Part shown: in pieces, positions 59,381-64,000 of the stretch | Layout: every line of letters starts with the position of its first letter | Position numbering within the stretch: the stretch's first letter is position 1 | Assembly (NCBI GenBank): GCA_964392365.1 | Contig: CAYMPH010000004.1 | Coordinates: 219,725-283,724, forward strand | DNA from: CAYMPH01 sp964392365 | GTDB lineage: Bacteria > Spirochaetota > UBA4802 > UBA5550 | Direction: 5' to 3' | Length of the DNA: 64,000 nucleotides | Program-made: the position numbers and the translations under genes | Notes under the pieces: generated by a model | The model's database searches: none | Told to the model about the DNA's origin: nothing | What the model saw: the letters and a program-made list of their open reading frames with translations, nothing else

Positions 59381-59842
59381 CATATATTTCAAAATAATTT
59401 TTACCCTGCCTGCATCACCGCTCTGAAGATGAACTTAAACTCAATGATGAAATGATGATAAGTTTCTGAGACTTTTGATAACAAAAGCAAATATAATGCT
59501 ATACTACATGTCTGTTTAAAGGAAACGTAAACTAAATTTTATCGTTCTTTCCAGCTTTAATGCGTATCTGACAGTGAAGAAATCAGTCAATCCATACTCG
59601 ACGATGATGATAAAAAACATCCTAATAATAGAAAACGGGCAGAATAAAAAAAAATAATGATTAATACCGGATTTTATAGAGGGTCAGAGCCCCAATCAGT
59701 CAATCAGCCTGCAATCTTCTTCCAGAAATACATTTTAACCTGTTTTTTAAAAAATTTATAAATTCTATTGACAAATTAAATAACGGCCATTATATAATCC
59801 ACACTATTTAATTTAATAATTCACAACATGAATTAAACCATA
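59381..59842. other. intergenic stretch with possible coding remnants
   Basis: No intact gene is found. Short protein-like frames end at stops. One near 59410-59469 reads LHHRSEDELKLNDEMMISF, and one ending near 59645 contains DSEEISQSILDDDDKKHP. They may be remains of a decayed gene, but this is uncertain. The 13-mer GAGGGTCAGAGCC (59679-59691) is the inverse of one at 33981-33993. The right end carries the TetR-gene promoter. Confidence 0.35.
59768..59798 (+). promoter_or_regulatory. putative promoter of the TetR-family gene
   Basis: TTGACA (59768-59773) and TATAAT (59793-59798) are both exact consensus hexamers, but the 19-base spacer is long. TTATAT two bases earlier would give 16. The start codon lies 45 bases beyond. 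A self-regulating TetR operator would be expected here, but no clear palindrome is seen. Confidence 0.5.
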
Positions 59843-60577
59843 ATGGCTAGAAAGAATAAATATACAATAGATGATATTATAAATGCTGCTTTTAATGTAG
59901 TACGCAATCAGGGGTATGAATATCTGTCAGCCCAGTCAATAGCCAAAGAAATGAATGCCTCAACTATGCCGATCTATTCATATCTTAAATCAATGAAAAA
60001 TATTGAATCTGCAATATTGGACAAAGCCATTGATCTCCTGATAACATACCAGATTAAAATCCGCACCGGGGATCCTTTCCTCGATATGGGTGTAGGATAC
60101 ATAATGTTTGCAAGAGATGAAAAAAAATTATATAGTTTCATCAACAATGAGCAATTCCTGAAAACCCAGAATATCTCGGACATATATTCCCTGAAAATTA
60201 TGCCAAAAACTTTATCGGATCTTCCAATATTAAAAGATATATCTGAAGAAAAAAAACGCAATATAACCTTTACAATGTGGGTGCTTTTTCACGGCCTTGC
60301 AATACTAATGAACACATCAGCAAGAAATTTCAGCGAAGATGAGATAAAAATATTCCTCCAGAATACCGGTGTGACGCTAATGAACGGTTTCACTAACATT
60401 GTTACAGCTGAAAGAATCAGCGGAAATACATTCAGTGCATACGAAGGGATGATCAGAACAGCTGAAATTGAGATAAATATCTTTAACAGAAACGAGATGC
60501 AGACTTCAAATGCAGGTGTAAATATCGACAATGTTGGAGTAAATCCCTATAACGGGGTGTATTTAAATATTAAGTAA
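59843..60577 (+). CDS. TetR-family transcriptional regulator
   Basis: This 244-residue protein has an N-terminal TetR DNA-binding domain (about 5-55). It reads YTIDDIINAAFNVVRNQGYE, then LSAQSIAKEMNASTMPIYSYLKSMKNIESAILDKAI. The ligand-binding helical domain follows (about 60-200). The last 40 residues are polar and Asn-rich (NAGVNIDNVGVNPYNG), an unusual tail. It lies 94 bases upstream of fadN on the same strand, so it probably controls fatty-acid degradation in response to acyl-CoA, as FadR/PsrA-like TetR proteins do (inference). Confidence 0.9.
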   Translation: MARKNKYTIDDIINAAFNVVRNQGYEYLSAQSIAKEMNASTMPIYSYLKSMKNIESAILDKAIDLLITYQIKIRTGDPFLDMGVGYIMFARDEKKLYSFINNEQFLKTQNISDIYSLKIMPKTLSDLPILKDISEEKKRNITFTMWVLFHGLAILMNTSARNFSEDEIKIFLQNTGVTLMNGFTNIVTAERISGNTFSAYEGMIRTAEIEINIFNRNEMQTSNAGVNIDNVGVNPYNGVYLNIK

Positions 60578-60671
60578 ATATTATAATTTTTTCTGCAGAA
60601 AGCAGGAAGAAACTATATTTATATATCAAACGTCTTAATAATTTTAATTTTATTTTAAACAGGGGGTTTTT

Positions 60672-63092
60672 ATGGTCAGACGAATACAAAAAGTAGCCGT
60701 TATAGGCTCTGGATTGATGGGAGGTGGTATCGCAGCTCTTTGCGCAGGCGCAGGAGTACGTACGCTGTTATTAGATATCGCTCCTTTCGATTTGAAAGAG
60801 GATGAAAAAAATAATCCTGCAGCAAAAAATAGAATAGTTAAGGCCGGTCTTGATGCACAGCTTAAAGCAAAACCGCCAGCATTCTATGACAAAAAAGGTG
60901 ACCTGAATCTGCTGGAAACAGGCAACCTTACAGACGATTTCGATAAAATTGCTGATTGCGATCTTATCATTGAAGTTATCGTTGAGAATCTCAAAATTAA
61001 ACAGGATCTGTTTGCAAGAATTGAAAAAATTATGAAACCGGGTACAATAATTGCATCCAACACTTCAGGACTGCCACTGGCATCAATGGCAGAGGGAAGA
61101 ACCCAGCAGTTTAAAGAAAATTTTCTTATAATGCACTTCTTCAATCCTGTGCGTATGATGAAAATTCTTGAACTTGTAGCCGGAAAAGACACAAAAAAAG
61201 AAGTATGTGATTTCATTGAAAGCTGGGGAGAAAAAATCCTCGGTAAAGGAATCATCTGGGCAAAAGACACTCCTAACTTTATCGGTAACAGGATTGGTGT
61301 CGGTCTTATGATTGAAGCATTTGACCTGCTTAAAACTGAAGATATTACAATTCCGGAATTTGATGCTGTATTTGCACCTGCATTCGGAATGCCTGGAACA
61401 GCGATTTTCGGTCTTGCTGACTTTGTCGGTCTTGATACACTCGATCATATCATGGAAAATTCATATGCAAGTCTTGTAAATGACGAAAGACGCGATGCAT
61501 ATAAGACTCCTGATTTCTTCAAAAAAATGATCAAAGACGGAAGCTACGGTAATAAAACAAAGGACAAAGGCGGATTCTACAAAAAAGAAGTTGATGCTAA
61601 AACATGGAAAAAAATCAGCAAGGTCATAAATATTAAAACAGGGGAATATGTTGAATTTGATAAAAAGGCAAAACTTGATGTAGTAAGCGAAGCAAAAAAA
61701 TTGACTACACTTGCTGAAAAACAGCAGCATATTCTGTACGCTGACAACAAATTTTCAAAAATTGCATGGAAGCTTGCATCAAGAAACTTCATATATTCTG
61801 CTAACCGACTTCCTGAAATTTCTGATACAATCGTAGGAATTGACAATGCAATGAGATGGGGATATGCACTCGAAGCAGGTCCTTTTGAAACATGGGACAA
61901 TATAGGCGTTAGAAAATCTGTAGAAAAAATGAAAGCCGACGGATTGAAAGTTCCTGCAAACATACAGAAAATGCTGGATGGCGGAAATGAATCTTTCTAT
62001 AGAATTAATAATGGTAAAAAACAGTTCTTTGATTTTACTTCCAACAGCTACAAAAATATCGTGCTTAACGAGAAGATGATCTTTCTTGCTGACCTTAAAG
62101 CAGATAAAAAAACAATCAAAGATAAAAAATCTGTTTCACTCATCGATCTTGGTGACGGAGTATTCTGCATCGAGTTCCATACAAAGATGAATGCACTCAA
62201 TGCCGAAATCAAGGATTTCATGTTTGAAGCAAATGAATACACACTCAATAACGGTGTTGGTCTTGTAATAGGCAATCAGGCTCCTGGAATGCCGGGCGCT
62301 TTCTCTGCAGGCGGCGACCTCGGATACATGGGAGAGCTTGCAAAGGCAAAAAAATTCAACGAAATCGAAGTATTCATTGCTGAAACTCAGAAAGCAATGA
62401 TGGGTGCAAAATATGCTCCATTTCCTGTAGTGGCAGCTCCATACGGAATGACACTCGGCGGCGGATGCGAAACATGTCTTGCAGCTGATAAAATTGTAGC
62501 ACATGCAGACCTCTTCATGGGCCTTGTTGAAATCGGCGCAGGCCTTTTACCAGCAGGCGGCGGTTGCACAAACCTCTGGAGAAAAATAATTGAGTCTATT
62601 CCAAAATCAGTTAATATTGCTGATTGGGGTGCATATTATGTACCTGCAGTTCTAACTATAGCACAGGCTAAAGTATCCATGTCTGCCGCAGAAGCAAGAA
62701 ACAGCGGCTTCCTCGGACCAAAAGACAGAATAGTCATGAATAAGGATTATCTCATCGGCGAAGCAAAAAAAGAAGTTCTGAAAATGCTTGATGATGGTTA
62801 TACTCCACCTGTAAAATCAAAAATACCTGTAATGGGTAAAGACGCTATGGGCTTAATCAATGCTGAGATGTTTAACATGTCTCAAGGTGGATTTGTACCG
62901 CCTCATATGGAATTTATTTCAAAGAAAATTGCATATGTAATTTCCGGTGGTGAAGCAAAACAGGGACAGCTTGTTTCTGAAGATTATATGCTTCAGCTTG
63001 AAAGAGAAGCATTCGTTGAACTTTGGAAAACAGAGAACTCACAAAAAATGGCAGCTAATATTTTAGCTACCGGCAAACCCCTGATGATATAA
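60672..63092 (+). CDS. fadN: 3-hydroxyacyl-CoA dehydrogenase/enoyl-CoA hydratase fusion (FadN type)
   Basis: This 806-residue protein has the FadN order, dehydrogenase first. The NAD-binding motif is VIGSGLMGGGIAALCAGAG near residue 10, with VIVENLKIKQDLFARIEK and ASNTSGLPLASMAEG. HFFNPVRMMKILELV contains the catalytic His-Asn-Pro segment. DTPNFIGNRIG starts the C-terminal dehydrogenase domain. The crotonase-type hydratase domain begins at about 490 and has FSAGGDLGYMGELAKA and AAPYGMTLGGGCETCLAAD (oxyanion hole). It hydrates and oxidises acyl-CoA intermediates in beta-oxidation. It is followed after 18 bases by the thiolase gene, with a strong AAGGAAGGAGG site between. Confidence 0.94.
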   Translation: MVRRIQKVAVIGSGLMGGGIAALCAGAGVRTLLLDIAPFDLKEDEKNNPAAKNRIVKAGLDAQLKAKPPAFYDKKGDLNLLETGNLTDDFDKIADCDLIIEVIVENLKIKQDLFARIEKIMKPGTIIASNTSGLPLASMAEGRTQQFKENFLIMHFFNPVRMMKILELVAGKDTKKEVCDFIESWGEKILGKGIIWAKDTPNFIGNRIGVGLMIEAFDLLKTEDITIPEFDAVFAPAFGMPGTAIFGLADFVGLDTLDHIMENSYASLVNDERRDAYKTPDFFKKMIKDGSYGNKTKDKGGFYKKEVDAKTWKKISKVINIKTGEYVEFDKKAKLDVVSEAKKLTTLAEKQQHILYADNKFSKIAWKLASRNFIYSANRLPEISDTIVGIDNAMRWGYALEAGPFETWDNIGVRKSVEKMKADGLKVPANIQKMLDGGNESFYRINNGKKQFFDFTSNSYKNIVLNEKMIFLADLKADKKTIKDKKSVSLIDLGDGVFCIEFHTKMNALNAEIKDFMFEANEYTLNNGVGLVIGNQAPGMPGAFSAGGDLGYMGELAKAKKFNEIEVFIAETQKAMMGAKYAPFPVVAAPYGMTLGGGCETCLAADKIVAHADLFMGLVEIGAGLLPAGGGCTNLWRKIIESIPKSVNIADWGAYYVPAVLTIAQAKVSMSAAEARNSGFLGPKDRIVMNKDYLIGEAKKEVLKMLDDGYTPPVKSKIPVMGKDAMGLINAEMFNMSQGGFVPPHMEFISKKIAYVISGGEAKQGQLVSEDYMLQLEREAFVELWKTENSQKMAANILATGKPLMI

Positions 63093-63110
63093 GGAAGGAG
63101 GAAATATAAA

Positions 63111-64000
63111 ATGAAAGATGCATATATTGTAAGTGCAGTAAGAACACCTGGCTGCAGAAGGGGAAAAGGTGCTTTCGCTCAAACGAGACCGGAAAATCTG
63201 ATTTCCCATATACTTAAAGCAGCAGTAGATAAAGTCAAATTAGATCCTGCTGCTGTTGATGATCTTATGCTTGGCTGCGCATTTCCTGAAGCAGAACAAG
63301 GCATCAATCTTGGAAGAATTGCAGCAAAAATGGCTGGTTTCCCTGATTCAGTTTCAGGCGCAACAGTAAACAGATTCTGTTCAGCCGGTCTTGAATCAAT
63401 TGCGATTTCAGCAATGAGAATCATGTGCGGATTTTCTGAAGTAACAATGGCTGGCGGATGCGAGTCTATGAGTATAGTACCTATGGGTGGAAATCTCCCG
63501 AGACCTCACCCTCAATTTGCAGAAACTAATCCTGAGATGTATATATCAATGGGCGTTACTGCTGAGAATGTTGCAAAAAGATATAATGTTTCAAGAGCTG
63601 ATCAGGATGAATTTGCTTATCATTCAAACATGAAAGCAGCTGCAGCTCAGAAAGCAGGTTACTTTACAGAAATAGTTCCTACACCGGCTGTTCAGCACGT
63701 TGAGCAGAAAGATGGAAGCTATAAAGTTGTAACAAAGATGCAGGACATTGATGATGGCGTTAGAGGAGATACTACAGTTGAAGGTCTCGGAAAATTAAAA
63801 ACAGTATTTTCTACAACCGGTTCAGTAACTGCAGGTAACTCTTCACAAACAACAGACGGAGCAGCAGCTTCAGTTATAATGAGCGAAGAAGCTTTGAAAA
63901 AATACGGCATGAAACCAATTGCAAAATTGAAATGCTATGTTGTAGCAGGCTGTAAATCTGATGAAATGGGAGTAGGCCCTGCATATGCAGTTCCAAAACT
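63111..64000 (+). CDS. fadA: acetyl-CoA acyltransferase (thiolase), 3' end cut off by the window edge
   Basis: The frame opens at the ATG at 63111 behind AAGGAAGGAGG and stays open to the edge, giving 296 codons. It begins MKDAYIVSAVRTPGCRRGKG. The nucleophile Cys90 lies in ATVNRFCSAGLESIAISA, then MAGGCESMSIVPMGG and GSVTAGNSSQTTDGAAASV. These are type I thiolase blocks. The second active-site region (GGGxAxGHP) and base Cys are beyond the window. With fadN it forms the beta-oxidation pair that releases acetyl-CoA. Confidence 0.95.
   Translation, partial: MKDAYIVSAVRTPGCRRGKGAFAQTRPENLISHILKAAVDKVKLDPAAVDDLMLGCAFPEAEQGINLGRIAAKMAGFPDSVSGATVNRFCSAGLESIAISAMRIMCGFSEVTMAGGCESMSIVPMGGNLPRPHPQFAETNPEMYISMGVTAENVAKRYNVSRADQDEFAYHSNMKAAAAQKAGYFTEIVPTPAVQHVEQKDGSYKVVTKMQDIDDGVRGDTTVEGLGKLKTVFSTTGSVTAGNSSQTTDGAAASVIMSEEALKKYGMKPIAKLKCYVVAGCKSDEMGVGPAYAVPK

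Noticed and set aside
1..64000. CRISPR array, prophage or rRNA operon
   Set aside because: No regularly spaced direct repeats, phage structural genes or rRNA-like sequence were seen on either strand.

Overview
The window is a stretch of AT-rich bacterial chromosome with ordinary gene density. Many predicted lipoproteins, outer-membrane beta-barrels, an OmpA-type peptidoglycan-binding domain and PorV-like domains point to a Gram-negative cell. A complete six-gene Ech-type energy-converting [NiFe] hydrogenase and tungstate/molybdate-handling genes suggest an anaerobic or fermentative lifestyle. Chemotaxis, GGDEF, PilZ and cNMP-binding proteins suggest motility and second-messenger signalling. 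I cannot fix the phylum from sequence alone. A spirochaete-like or neighbouring uncultured lineage is my guess, at low confidence. No prophage, CRISPR array, rRNA or complete insertion sequence was seen.

Layout. 0-4.8 kb: partial ECF sigma factor, outer-membrane proteins, a diguanylate cyclase, a thioredoxin-fold lipoprotein. 4.9-8.4 kb: ilvB-ilvN, a small HMA metal-binding protein and an HGSNAT-like membrane acyltransferase. 8.4-12.2 kb (minus): a chemoreceptor, an M55 D-aminopeptidase and a PilZ-like protein in a tight operon, preceded by a 38-codon ORF. 12.4-18 kb: purM, one exported and one cytoplasmic beta-carbonic anhydrase, mgtE and a serine hydrolase. 18-23 kb: a hybrid histidine kinase, an FAD oxidoreductase and a FecR-domain lipoprotein with a palindrome over its promoter. 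23.3-28.4 kb: echABCDEF. 28.4-31.7 kb: an HTH/substrate-binding-domain regulator, two tandem TupA-type binding proteins and a Mop protein. 31.8-37.8 kb (minus): an SH3 protein, a VWA protein, and an ABC exporter/ECF sigma/anti-sigma group. 38-42.6 kb: tcdA, htpG, a putative zinc-peptidase and a small membrane protein. 42.6-49.7 kb (minus): a PorV/FlgD-like/OmpA fusion and a three-gene envelope operon that includes a beta-barrel carrying ComEA-like helix-hairpin-helix motifs. 50.3-58.5 kb: dtd, trxA, ttcA, a CheY/cNMP pair, padR, an SGNH hydrolase, an auxin-efflux-type carrier and kup. 58.5-59.4 kb: two tRNA-Ser genes, a membrane-protein gene and tRNA-Arg. 59.8-64 kb: a TetR regulator and fadN-fadA (beta-oxidation), the last gene running off the end.

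The most unusual content is between genes. Four copies (34.0, 41.9, 49.8 and 50.1 kb) of a roughly 200-240-nt element share a fixed series of hairpins. Their stems covary between copies while loops and linkers stay constant, and the long-stem exceptions in three copies are all G-U on one strand. This is the signature of a structured RNA family. The order (conserved TTAG, short hairpin with conserved loop, GTGGA linker, long hairpin) recalls a retron msr-msd, but no reverse transcriptase is present, so that comparison is only a hypothesis. A second element family consists of a GIY-YIG nuclease gene bounded by near-perfect 26-bp inverted repeats (45.3-45.7 kb) and a 66-bp relative lacking the gene at 13.5 kb.
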